Source: Bacteroidota bacterium (GTDB taxonomy: Bacteria > Bacteroidota > Rhodothermia > Balneolales > HLUCCA01). Taken from it: DNA of 64,000 nucleotides. Below, piece after piece: positions 35,955 through 44,836 of this stretch; position 1 is the stretch's first letter; every line of letters begins with the position of its first letter. The DNA lies in assembly GCA_020832235.1 (NCBI GenBank), contig JAFIEZ010000007.1:469216-533215 (forward strand). Reading direction: 5' to 3'. The notes beneath the pieces were generated by a model, which made no database searches, was not told where the DNA came from, and saw nothing but the letters and a program-made list of their open reading frames with translations. Both the position numbers and the translations under genes were made by a program.

Positions 35955-36850
35955 GTAGTAATATTCCCAATATCATAGACGGACAGCATGTGGCCTCACT
36001 AATAAGAGAAGAGGTGAGTCAAGATGCGAGCGATTGGCTTTCTTTGGGTAACAGAGCCCCTAAATTACAGGTAATTTTAGTAGGCGGTAATCAAGCATCA
36101 AAGGTTTACGTGGGTGCAAAAACGAAAGCTTGTGAAGAGGTCGGAATACTTTCAGAAACACTTATGTTACCCGATACTACGTCAGAAAAAATTTTAAAGG
36201 ATCATATCGCACGGTTCAATGACGACGAAGAAATAGATGGTATTCTTGTACAACTACCCTTGCCCTCGCATATTACACCTTTGGCTGTAATTGAGAGTAT
36301 TGACCACCGTAAAGATGTAGATGGCTTTCATCCAATGAACGTAGGTCGGCTCACTATCGGTCAACCTTGTTACAGGTCATGTACCCCGGCCGGTATCATG
36401 GAGCTTCTGAAGTATTATTCTCTTTCACCCAAGTCAAAGGATGTAGTTGTTGTAGGTGCCAGCAATATCGTTGGGTCCCCGGCTGCCATCATGCTTTCCC
36501 GTGAGAATGAAGAGGGGAAAGCTACTACCACCATTTGTCATAAATATACTCGAGACCTGACCAGACATACAATTGGCGCCGATATTCTCATTGTCGCTGC
36601 AGGTGTACCCGGACTAATTACCGGTCCAATGGTTAAGGAGGGTGCAATTATAATTGACGTTGGGATGAACAGGATTGCAGACCCAACTGCTCAAAGAGGG
36701 TACAGGCTGGTAGGCGATTGCGACTATGACTCTGTAGCTGCAAAAGCCAGCTGGATAACACCCGTTCCGGGTGGAGTTGGCCCCATGACTGTGGCTATGT
36801 TAATGAAAAATACACTACTAGCCGCTAAGAAAGCTGTTTATCCTGCATAA
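35951..36850 (+). CDS. folD: Bifunctional methylenetetrahydrofolate dehydrogenase/cyclohydrolase FolD
   Basis: Interconverts 5,10-methylene-THF and 10-formyl-THF in one-carbon metabolism. Catalytic YxxxK is in KVYVGAKTKAC, substrate-site DGILVQLPLP and DVDGFHPMNVG are intact, and the NADP site is VVGASNIVGSPAAIML. PGGVGPMT closes the fold. Length 299 is normal. It overlaps the regulator gene by four bases and converges on the antiporter gene with a 20-base gap. Confidence 0.96.
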   Translation: MSSNIPNIIDGQHVASLIREEVSQDASDWLSLGNRAPKLQVILVGGNQASKVYVGAKTKACEEVGILSETLMLPDTTSEKILKDHIARFNDDEEIDGILVQLPLPSHITPLAVIESIDHRKDVDGFHPMNVGRLTIGQPCYRSCTPAGIMELLKYYSLSPKSKDVVVVGASNIVGSPAAIMLSRENEEGKATTTICHKYTRDLTRHTIGADILIVAAGVPGLITGPMVKEGAIIIDVGMNRIADPTAQRGYRLVGDCDYDSVAAKASWITPVPGGVGPMTVAMLMKNTLLAAKKAVYPA

Positions 36851-36870
36851 CAGTATACAATCGCATACCG

Positions 36871-39456
36871 TCAATCTCGCGTTTTAAGGGAGTCGGTTCC
36901 TAATAGGCCACTGCCAAATCCAGTTTTATTGTTATTCCCATCCTCATTGCTATAGTCCGCTTTTTTCAGAATCTGTAAAATATCTTCAGGAGTTTGTGCA
37001 CTTAAAAGTGCATCGACCAAATTGGTGCCTCTGAACATTCTGGCTACGGCGTTCAGGCGCTTATAATGAACATCTATTCCAATATTATTAGGGTTTAATA
37101 TTACTACCAGTACGTGAATTAGTCCTGATGTTTTGGGAATCTTAACCCCTTCTTTACTGATACCAATGTATACCTGAGTTGCTCCCAGTGATGTAGAGTG
37201 TGCATCGAGTATAGCAACACCAGGTACAATTTCGGGTGTATACTCCAGCGAGTTATCTATAACAGCCTGAGATAAGCTATCTAACTTTTCTTCATCTAAA
37301 GCTTGAGAAGATCGAATTAGCTTTGCCACCATATCTCTGGTAGACCCATTTGTTAAATTCAACGTAATATTGCCGGCTCTAAGCATGTTATATGCATTGT
37401 CTGCAGCTATTCCTGGTGCATTTGAAAGACCTGTAGTGGACGAAGCTTCATCTATCTCCGAGGGATAAACAGCTATAAAATTGTTTTTAGGATACCGATT
37501 TACAATAATTCCAGGCAATCTGTCTAACCCGGGTCGCCATGATATAGTGCCTTCTCGTGAACTGTGCAGAATGAACATATCGGTATCTTCAAGTAATTCA
37601 TCTAAAGCATTAATCAATTTGCCCCATGAACTGATCCCATGATAACTTGTTGTTACTTCTGGTTCAGTTTCATCAATCACTTCTTTTATATATGGGAGAC
37701 GCTCTTCTGCGGCCACAATAGTAAGGTTTGCACCAATTTGGTTTGCTAAAATTTTAATGTAACGCATTGACTCCGGAAACCCGGGCTCAAGTCCGGCAAA
37801 GGGAGGGATCGCCAGTACAATATGCTCATTGGTACTAATTTTGTCTTCGATTTTGCATACCATAATCATTTCTCGAGACTGTTCGAGCAATTGATCCAGT
37901 ACGCCACCAAAAATTTGTTGTCGAGCTGAGTTTTCTCCATTCCAACCAATAATTACGTTGGTTATTCTACGCTCTTTAATTGCTCTATTAATACCATTTG
38001 CTATGTTCATGTCTATTCTTGTCAGCGGCGACACCGGTATGTCAGCTCCTGCAGCATAAATAACAGCATGACTTAGCATTTTCTCTGAATCGGCAACTTG
38101 AGAGGAAACGTTGTTGCCATCTCGTACTACGGTGAGCGGGAATACGTTTTCGGTAGATGTTTTATCACGCATGGCAAAGGCAATATCCATAAGTGCCTCA
38201 GCCGTTTGAGGATTGGCAAGAGGTACCATGATTCGTTGCGGAGCATCACCGGCTTTATATTGCTTATTCGATTCTTCAACGGCAACAATTCTGCCAAAAC
38301 GCTCTACTACCCAAGGTCCGGTTAAACAGGTTATGAGTATAAGGATAACAACGGCATTAACAGCCATTTCATCGAAAAGCCCTACATCAAAACCAATCAA
38401 AGTAACGGCTAGTGTAGCAGCAGCCTGAGGTGTCGAAAGTCCGAAGATGGTCCAGCTTTCAGCATTGCTGTGTTTATAGAAAAACTGAGAGATTTTAGCA
38501 GCAATATATTTACCCGCATATACCAGACCTGCAAAGGTGAGGGCTTTTATCCAGACCTCAGCTTGTATCAAAACACTCACGTCTACCAGCATTCCTACAG
38601 AGATAAGAAAGAATGGTATAAACAATGCATTTCCAACAAATTGCACCCTGTTCATGAGTGGGCTGCTGTCGGGAACGAGCCTGTTTAATAACAAACCGGC
38701 AAGGAATGCCCCGATAATAGGTGCAAGACCAGCAAGCTCTGCAAACCAAGCATTCACGAAGAGTATGGCTACCAGAAAGGTGTATTCTGCATCATTTTCC
38801 TTAGGAAATGTTCTGAAAAACCATCTGCCAAGCCTTGGAATTACAATCAAACTTACCGCAAGAAATATAGCCACGCTGCTTCCAAAGCTTCCTAGAAATG
38901 AGAGGGTAATGCCTTGGTCCATAGATCCTACAACCAACGCGAGCACAAAGAGCGACAGCAAATCTGTTACCATTGTTCCGCCCATAGTCATCGTTACAGC
39001 TGTATTCTTTGTTATGCCTAAACGGTTTGCGATAGGATAAGCCAGCAGCGTATGGGAGCCGACGATGGCCCCCAGCAAAAGGGATGTGGCAACGGAATAA
39101 CCCAAAAAAGCCGGACCTACAAGATAGCTGAACAGCATAGGCAAGGAAAAGGATATGAAACCAAAGGTTATACTTCGATTCCGCAGTTTATTGAATTGAT
39201 TGAGGTCAATCGATAATCCTGCCATAAACATCAGATACAATAACCCTACTGTGCCCAAGAGAATAATTGTAGCGTCTCGGTCAAGCAATCCTGTTACACT
39301 AGGACCAACTATGGTGCCTGCCAGTATAATGCCAACCAGGCCCGGAATGCGGAGCCTTCGAAAAACTAATGGTGATATCAATATAATCAGCATTACGATG
39401 GCTACAATGAGCACCGGATTCTGAATAGGCAACGATTCCAAATTGAAAGATGGCAT
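36871..39456 (-). CDS. CPA2-type cation:proton antiporter with USP-like and EIIA-like domains
   Basis: An 861-residue membrane protein. Residues 1-400 form a Na+/H+-exchanger-type domain of about 12 helices with GGTMVTDLLSLFVLALV. A cytoplasmic part of about 270 residues follows, with features of universal-stress-protein repeats (RIMVPLANPQTAEALMDIAF; HIVLAIPPFAGLEPG). Residues about 696-835 align by eye with PTS EIIA type-2 domains (GVAILDAHSTSLGATQV, VYIGISKEGVKI). The phospho-His motif IPHGR is replaced by ILDAHS, so His753 is displaced by about two residues. The ion is unknown. Confidence 0.85.
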   Translation of the reverse strand: MPSFNLESLPIQNPVLIVAIVMLIILISPLVFRRLRIPGLVGIILAGTIVGPSVTGLLDRDATIILLGTVGLLYLMFMAGLSIDLNQFNKLRNRSITFGFISFSLPMLFSYLVGPAFLGYSVATSLLLGAIVGSHTLLAYPIANRLGITKNTAVTMTMGGTMVTDLLSLFVLALVVGSMDQGITLSFLGSFGSSVAIFLAVSLIVIPRLGRWFFRTFPKENDAEYTFLVAILFVNAWFAELAGLAPIIGAFLAGLLLNRLVPDSSPLMNRVQFVGNALFIPFFLISVGMLVDVSVLIQAEVWIKALTFAGLVYAGKYIAAKISQFFYKHSNAESWTIFGLSTPQAAATLAVTLIGFDVGLFDEMAVNAVVILILITCLTGPWVVERFGRIVAVEESNKQYKAGDAPQRIMVPLANPQTAEALMDIAFAMRDKTSTENVFPLTVVRDGNNVSSQVADSEKMLSHAVIYAAGADIPVSPLTRIDMNIANGINRAIKERRITNVIIGWNGENSARQQIFGGVLDQLLEQSREMIMVCKIEDKISTNEHIVLAIPPFAGLEPGFPESMRYIKILANQIGANLTIVAAEERLPYIKEVIDETEPEVTTSYHGISSWGKLINALDELLEDTDMFILHSSREGTISWRPGLDRLPGIIVNRYPKNNFIAVYPSEIDEASSTTGLSNAPGIAADNAYNMLRAGNITLNLTNGSTRDMVAKLIRSSQALDEEKLDSLSQAVIDNSLEYTPEIVPGVAILDAHSTSLGATQVYIGISKEGVKIPKTSGLIHVLVVILNPNNIGIDVHYKRLNAVARMFRGTNLVDALLSAQTPEDILQILKKADYSNEDGNNNKTGFGSGLLGTDSLKTRD

Positions 39457-39570
39457 ACTATTTGATGTAAATCCCTAAAAAGACACAAATTATAGATTTT
39501 CTGTCTCCTGCCGATAAAATAAATATAACGGCAGTCAATTATGCGTGTTTTAAAAAATCTTTTGATGGGG

Positions 39571-39588
39571 GTGACAATATGCTGTCAC
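39571..39588. promoter_or_regulatory. Perfect palindrome GTGACA-N6-TGTCAC, operator candidate
   Basis: Two exact six-base half-sites are separated by ATATGC. The centre is about 19 bases before a TAACTTTG box (39599-39606), the place where a -33 box would lie. The 6-6-6 layout resembles dimeric regulators of the CRP/FNR kind. No regulator gene is adjacent. Confidence 0.5.
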
Positions 39589-39598
39589 TGTAAGCAGG

Positions 39599-39606
39599 TA
39601 ACTTTG
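39599..39606 (+). promoter_or_regulatory. Possible -7 promoter box TAACTTTG
   Basis: An exact match to TANNTTTG lies 30 bases before the ATG at 39637. No TTG stands at the usual distance upstream; the palindrome at 39571-39588 lies there instead. Confidence 0.4.
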
Positions 39607-39636
39607 TATAAAACCTGAACAAAACGAGGAAAAAAA

Positions 39637-39969
39637 ATGACAACTGCCAAAAAACTCGACTACAACTACCCGGTACTTCGCTCAGTGGATGCGCATCTGG
39701 TAAAGAAAAGTCATCGCAGAAATCCGTTATTGATTGAAACTGAAGATATATTTTCATTAATGGGTTGGGCTGAGATACCAGAAAAATTAAAACTGACTAT
39801 TGCAATAGACATGATTGGTTTTCGTGATGAGGTAGCTGGTCTTTTTTCTACACGTAATCCGAATGTACTTAACAGACGCAAACGTATTTATTACTGGGTT
39901 AACGAATATCTACAGGGTAATTGTTCCCTGCAAAATGCAGTAGATGCTTTAAAAGTGAGTTATATGTAA
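39637..39969 (+). CDS. Small protein of unknown function
   Basis: I do not recognise this 110-residue protein. It has no signal peptide or membrane helix. The middle contains GWAEIPEKLKLTIAIDMIGFRDEV and the C-terminal third is rich in Arg, Lys, Tyr and Trp (RRKRIYYWVNEYL), mostly helical in appearance. A good ribosome site (GAGGA) precedes ATG 39637. It is alone on the plus strand between two minus-strand genes, and a palindrome plus a TANNTTTG box lie just upstream, which suggests a single regulated gene. Confidence 0.75.
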   Translation: MTTAKKLDYNYPVLRSVDAHLVKKSHRRNPLLIETEDIFSLMGWAEIPEKLKLTIAIDMIGFRDEVAGLFSTRNPNVLNRRKRIYYWVNEYLQGNCSLQNAVDALKVSYM

Positions 39970-39985
39970 CGCCTTTTAGTGCAGT

Positions 39986-40909
39986 TCAGAAACGACCTAT
40001 TACAAATAGTATGCGCATAATTAGATTATCAAACGGTGTATTCCGTCTTACAGGCATACGTATTGCATAAGATAACCTGCCAAGAATTCCTTCTTTTCGG
40101 ATTTTCAGGAAGGTTTGAATAAGATGTCTTTTGTCTTCTGCAAGCCTTTCTCCATATAACTCAAAGAATAATCTCGCCTGGTCCGAAACTTTTTCGGGTA
40201 TATCGTTCTCACCCAGGAATCTTCGTGTTCGCGCATAAAGCTCAAGAATAAAATATGGTGTTGCGGGCGTTACGTTGTTGCCGTGTTTCCTATATAAAAT
40301 TGCAGGATGTTCATCATAGAAAACCTTGCCAAAAGCCGAAATTACCAGGTAACACCACCAATCATGCATCAGACACCACGGTGGAATCCTCTCGCAGACC
40401 AAGTCTCGGGCAAATCGATTCAAAACAACCGTACACCCGGTAGCCTGATTCTGCACCAAAGCATTGCTGAAACCTCGTGTTGTCGGAATAGTACTATACC
40501 CCAGATGTCGGAGTTTCTGGTCTACAAATTCTAACCTGCTGTAAAACATCCCCGGGGTTGATTTAGCCTCTTCACCTAGCCTGGTACATGCTCGCAATAG
40601 TTTATCTGCTTTCCAGACATCGTCCTGATCCGCAAACGCGTAGAACTCATAATCGCTCCCTGCAAGCTCAAGTAACCGAAAAAAGCTGTTAGTAACGCCA
40701 ATATTGTCCTCGGCAAAAAGATAAATGCTCCCTGCGTCTTCAAATTTGTTTAAAATTTGAAGTGTTTTATCTGTAGAACCATCATCTCTGACGAACACAG
40801 AAACTAGAACACCCGTTTGGTTTAAAATGCTTAGAAGTTGCTCCTCAATGTATGCAGAGCCATTGTAGCTCGAAAGAAGGACAGCAATACGTGGCGCAGT
40901 TAATTTCAT
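39986..40909 (-). CDS. Family 2 glycosyltransferase, rhamnosyltransferase-like
   Basis: A 307-residue GT-A enzyme. LLSSYNGSAYIEEQL opens the nucleotide-binding fold, RDDGSTDKT carries the sugar-nucleotide aspartates, and ADQDDVWK is the DxD-like metal site seen in rhamnosyltransferases such as RgpB. That would fit the dTDP-rhamnose genes at 1.4-4.5 kb, but the donor is inference. It is the last gene of the six-gene polysaccharide operon and overlaps the preceding gene by four bases. Confidence 0.85.
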   Translation of the reverse strand: MKLTAPRIAVLLSSYNGSAYIEEQLLSILNQTGVLVSVFVRDDGSTDKTLQILNKFEDAGSIYLFAEDNIGVTNSFFRLLELAGSDYEFYAFADQDDVWKADKLLRACTRLGEEAKSTPGMFYSRLEFVDQKLRHLGYSTIPTTRGFSNALVQNQATGCTVVLNRFARDLVCERIPPWCLMHDWWCYLVISAFGKVFYDEHPAILYRKHGNNVTPATPYFILELYARTRRFLGENDIPEKVSDQARLFFELYGERLAEDKRHLIQTFLKIRKEGILGRLSYAIRMPVRRNTPFDNLIMRILFVIGRF

Positions 40910-42216
40910 TTATTGGATACCTCCTTGAGTATAGCCAGAAATGAATCTTTCAAAGCGTCTTCTCCGTAATAATCGGGTATTTCAACTTCTAAACTTCTGA
41001 CCAGCACATCATTCACAAATCGATTAAGCGCATCCATATCTGGTTTGCTGATGTCACAGAAATGACATTGAGGTATTCGTGTAATAGCTCTGTGTACGGC
41101 TGAATCAATATTGGTGAAGCATAAGATAGGTTTGCCAGACCAGAGGTAATCAAAGAATTTTGCAGGAATAGAAGCTTTGGATGGAGAAGTCAGCAAGAGC
41201 AAATCACTGTTCTCTATATAGAAGGGGACATCCGAGTGCGGAACCTGAGGTATACGCACCAATTTTGAGTTAACAGAACGTAATCTGGGCAGCCAATTGA
41301 TTAATTCGGCTTCTTCATCGGGTTCGAGGTTGCCAAGAAAGGTCAATTCGCAATTAATATTTAATCGATGCAAAAGCGAATATACAGGGTTTAGTACTTC
41401 ATCGATTTTTCGTTCCGGTCTGGAGCTCTGAACCCTGCCGGCGTGTAGTATGCGCAGAACCGGTTTATTCGGATATTCTACCGGAGGCGTCACGTTTCCC
41501 GAATGGTCCCCATCATACCGATTGAGATTAGCCCGTACTTCCTTTTGCTCCGAGTGAGGATACCCGTTGGTATGTACTAAAATTTTTTCGCCCACAGACG
41601 GATATCTTTCAATAAGTTTTTCTTTCCATACGGAACTTGTGACCAGTACAGCAGCGGCCTGTCGTAAAAGTCTTGACTCAAGTCGCGTCTCACGCATTCT
41701 TTGGGCCTTTGATAAGCGTAGTAGAGGTTTCATTGGTTCATCGAGCCAACCATCACGCATATCCATTATAAAAGGTGTCCGGCTCCACCTCGATAGCCAT
41801 CCTGCCAGAACGTGCGCTGATTCCGGTGGGGATGTAGATAACACAAGTGCAGACTCTTCACAAATTTTTCTGACATCCGTATTCAGGTAGCAATAAAGGG
41901 CCCAGACAATCTGTAAATCTGGAGTAAACAAAGCATAAGCTAGCATTCTGCGCAAGTAATTCGGTTTCCGGCTGAGCGTACTTTTGCTCCCTTGCTTTTC
42001 CTGACTTTTTTTATCGGTAAAAACTCCGAGTGGATCCTGAACGGTGAAAACCTTACCAAAATCTGTGGTACAGGAGTATGTTGTGCTCCCGGCTGCCAAT
42101 ATAACAACTTCATAACCAACCTTTACCATCCAGCGTACCATTCGCTTGGCACGAATAACTCCAACATTACCATCTTGATGCCAGTGGGGGCATATAAATA
42201 AGATTTTAGGTTTCAC
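40906..42216 (-). CDS. Glycosyltransferase, GT4-like
   Basis: A 436-residue GT-B-type protein. The N-terminal half shows KILFICPHWHQDGNVGVIRAKRM-type binding and LVLSTSPPESAHVLAGWLS; the C-terminal half has LRILHAGRVQS and LLTSPSKASIPAKFFDYLWSG with the pattern of nucleotide-sugar binding. No signal peptide. It probably transfers one sugar of an O-antigen or capsule unit; donor and acceptor are unknown. It overlaps the genes on both sides (11 and 4 bases). Confidence 0.8.
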   Translation of the reverse strand: MKPKILFICPHWHQDGNVGVIRAKRMVRWMVKVGYEVVILAAGSTTYSCTTDFGKVFTVQDPLGVFTDKKSQEKQGSKSTLSRKPNYLRRMLAYALFTPDLQIVWALYCYLNTDVRKICEESALVLSTSPPESAHVLAGWLSRWSRTPFIMDMRDGWLDEPMKPLLRLSKAQRMRETRLESRLLRQAAAVLVTSSVWKEKLIERYPSVGEKILVHTNGYPHSEQKEVRANLNRYDGDHSGNVTPPVEYPNKPVLRILHAGRVQSSRPERKIDEVLNPVYSLLHRLNINCELTFLGNLEPDEEAELINWLPRLRSVNSKLVRIPQVPHSDVPFYIENSDLLLLTSPSKASIPAKFFDYLWSGKPILCFTNIDSAVHRAITRIPQCHFCDISKPDMDALNRFVNDVLVRSLEVEIPDYYGEDALKDSFLAILKEVSNK

Positions 42217-43375
42217 TTAAAACCTCCATGTAGAGATCCAGCAGACGTATCGCCTGTTTACTTGCATCAAAATTGGTTTCAATGTGTTCTCTGGAGGCGG
42301 TTGTGATTGCAGGCCAATTTTGTCGCGATTCTACTGCACGGTGCAGCTGGCTTATCAAATCGTCAAGGTTATTTTCTTCTGCAAGATATCCTGTTTGTTC
42401 ATGCTTAATTACGCCTGGAATATCACAGTGGGTGCTGCTTACTACGAGTAGACCTGATGCGGCCATTTCAATGATTGTAACAGGAGCCCCACCCTCACAA
42501 TCTCCATCGGAGGCGTGAATACTTGGCGACAAGAAAATATCATGATCGCGAGCCGCATTAAGTAGCTCATTGTGCGATGCGAAACCTCGCATGTTAACCT
42601 GCTCACCTATTCCGGTAGATGAAATTACCTCAAGAATTCGTTGTTTTTCAATGACAGATGATGTGTCCTCACCCGCACCTCCGATTATTGTAATCTCAAC
42701 CGGATAAGAAGTTGCCAATACTGCTGCTGCTTTCAATGCAAGCGGAATCCCTTTCTTTTCTCTAAATGAACCGGCAATAAGAATTCGAATGGGTTTATTT
42801 CCATTGGTTTGCGGAGGCTGGAAATTCACTTTGCTAAGATTTATACCAAGGGGATGCACATGGACTTTATGAGGCGGGCACCCAAGTCTTATTATATCGG
42901 AGGCCATGTATTCCCCTTCACATAGTACGCGGCTTACACCTGAAAACAATTTGTGATAACCGTTTCTAATTTTTGGTGATCTGGCAGGCAGCTGATGTAT
43001 ATCCATCCCGTAAAATGTTACAACCAACGGAATGTTCAAAAACTGCGCAATTGGAAGCATGGCTAAACCCATATGTCCAAAATGTGCATGTATAAGATCT
43101 GCTTTAACAGTTTTACATACGAATTCAAAAAAGGGTAGGTGGGTTGTAATGCCAGCTTTTTTTACAAAACGCTGTAACTGCTGGCGATACCAAGGCAGTG
43201 CCTCAAACGAGTGGATGTTTTTTAATGAAAAGTGTTTTCTATTGTACACTCTTTCTGATAAAACGTGGTTCTCACAATGAGACTCAAGCTGTTTGATTTG
43301 TTCATGCAACCAGGTCATGGTGGGAGGAAGCCACTCAGAATGATAGTGTACGACAACTGGTTTGCTTCTAGTCAT
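42206..43375 (-). CDS. Glycosyltransferase family 4 (WcaL-like)
   Basis: A 389-residue GT-B enzyme. DLIHAHFGHMGLAMLPIAQ and VVTFYGMDIHQLP mark the N-terminal domain, IRILIAGSFREKKGI the linker, and FLSPSIHASDGDCEGGAPVTIIEMAASG the donor-binding domain with its EX7E-type glutamates. It resembles the colanic acid enzyme WcaL. It overlaps the flippase stop by one base. Confidence 0.86.
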   Translation of the reverse strand: MTRSKPVVVHYHSEWLPPTMTWLHEQIKQLESHCENHVLSERVYNRKHFSLKNIHSFEALPWYRQQLQRFVKKAGITTHLPFFEFVCKTVKADLIHAHFGHMGLAMLPIAQFLNIPLVVTFYGMDIHQLPARSPKIRNGYHKLFSGVSRVLCEGEYMASDIIRLGCPPHKVHVHPLGINLSKVNFQPPQTNGNKPIRILIAGSFREKKGIPLALKAAAVLATSYPVEITIIGGAGEDTSSVIEKQRILEVISSTGIGEQVNMRGFASHNELLNAARDHDIFLSPSIHASDGDCEGGAPVTIIEMAASGLLVVSSTHCDIPGVIKHEQTGYLAEENNLDDLISQLHRAVESRQNWPAITTASREHIETNFDASKQAIRLLDLYMEVLSET

Positions 43376-44835
43376 TATTTATGCAGGTATTTGTTTTTTA
43401 TCAAGATTAATACCTCGTTAAAGAGTTCCTGCTCGTTTTTATAAGCAAAATAAACAAAAAAGAGTACCCCTGCTCCAATCATGGCTACAAGCTGTACAAT
43501 AGTATTCATACTTCCCGAAAGTAACCACACAACCCATACAGCTGCACCCATGAAAATGCCTGGTACCAAAGCATCAAAAATTGAAAAAAAGTATGATTTT
43601 GCCGGTGGCCCAATAAGCGGTTTTATCATGAAAAACCAGTACGGCACAAAAAGACTGGCATGAAGTGCAATTTGTGCAAAGGCTATGCCCGGTAACTCAC
43701 CTGCCAAAAAACCAGCGTAAATAACAGGTGGCGTGACCAGAACTAATGCAAAATTCCATTTGAATCCAAGGTCGGCCCGACCTTTTGCGAGCTGCAGGCT
43801 TCCTGCCGGACTTCCTGTTGAGCGAATCAGTGCATACACACTAAGAATTTGCAAAATGTATATACTGTTGTGCCATTCAATGTCGTAGAAAATTGGAATA
43901 AGTACGGGAGCGACTACAGCTATTCCCAAAAGTATGGGGGTATTTATAATTGTAACTACCTTTACCAGTTTTAGATAGCCTTTTCGTAACATGCTATCGT
44001 CATCCTGTATTTTTGAAAATACTGGAAACATTACGGTACTGATAATTTGGTTAACCCGTATGGTAGGACCTACCACGAAATTGTGAGCCAGAGTATATAT
44101 TCCCAAAGCCTGAGCGCCCAGCAAGGAGCCGATAAGTAGTTGGTCTACTCGGGAATTCATAAAAATGAGTACTCTTTCACCCATTTGATAAAACCCGAAT
44201 TGAATTAAATCGAATAGGCCATGAAAACTCAGTCGAACACCCGGCCGCCAGAAAGATAATCCATAATAAACCAGAATAATTGTACTTAGTATTGCTCCAG
44301 CTAAATAGCCAATTACCATGGACCATATTCCGTAACCTTGCCAGGCCATTAATACCGCAACTATGAAATTGAGTGTAATTGAACCGATTTCATGACGAGC
44401 TACAAGGTCAAATCGAAGTTCTTTATTTAGTATGACCCGAAACTGTGTGCCAATTGCGGCTATGACTATTACAGAGGCAGCCACAGGGATGAATTCTGTG
44501 AGCTCTGGTTGACTGAAAACATCCGAAAGGGGTTGTTTCAAGGCAGTCAGTAACAAATAAAGAATGATTGAGTATACAATGTTAATCCAGAACAGACTAT
44601 TTAAGATGCCATCAGACAGGTTTTTCCGATGTATAATTACTGGACTCATTCCCCCGTCGGCTAGCGCCTGTGAAAACCAAATCATCAAGAGCACCATAGT
44701 CATTGTGCCGATTTCCGCAGGACTCAGAAAAAAAGCAAGAATAAAAAGCTGAACAAACTGAATGGTAGAGAAATACACACTGGCAAAGGCTGTCCACTGC
44801 ATATTATCAAACGCTTTTTCCTTCAGGCTTTTCAT
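43375..44835 (-). CDS. Wzx-type polysaccharide flippase (MOP superfamily)
   Basis: A 486-residue inner-membrane protein with about 12-14 helices. Family features are the opening EKAFDNMQWTAFASVYF, FGFYQMGERVLIFMNSRVDQLLIGSLLGA in part, and LGIYTLAHNFVVGP. It is closest in pattern to WzxC-like lipid-linked oligosaccharide flippases. It would move the finished repeat unit to the periplasmic face. No wzy polymerase was seen in the window. Confidence 0.88.
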   Translation of the reverse strand: MKSLKEKAFDNMQWTAFASVYFSTIQFVQLFILAFFLSPAEIGTMTMVLLMIWFSQALADGGMSPVIIHRKNLSDGILNSLFWINIVYSIILYLLLTALKQPLSDVFSQPELTEFIPVAASVIVIAAIGTQFRVILNKELRFDLVARHEIGSITLNFIVAVLMAWQGYGIWSMVIGYLAGAILSTIILVYYGLSFWRPGVRLSFHGLFDLIQFGFYQMGERVLIFMNSRVDQLLIGSLLGAQALGIYTLAHNFVVGPTIRVNQIISTVMFPVFSKIQDDDSMLRKGYLKLVKVVTIINTPILLGIAVVAPVLIPIFYDIEWHNSIYILQILSVYALIRSTGSPAGSLQLAKGRADLGFKWNFALVLVTPPVIYAGFLAGELPGIAFAQIALHASLFVPYWFFMIKPLIGPPAKSYFFSIFDALVPGIFMGAAVWVVWLLSGSMNTIVQLVAMIGAGVLFFVYFAYKNEQELFNEVLILIKNKYLHK

Positions 44836-44836
44836 A

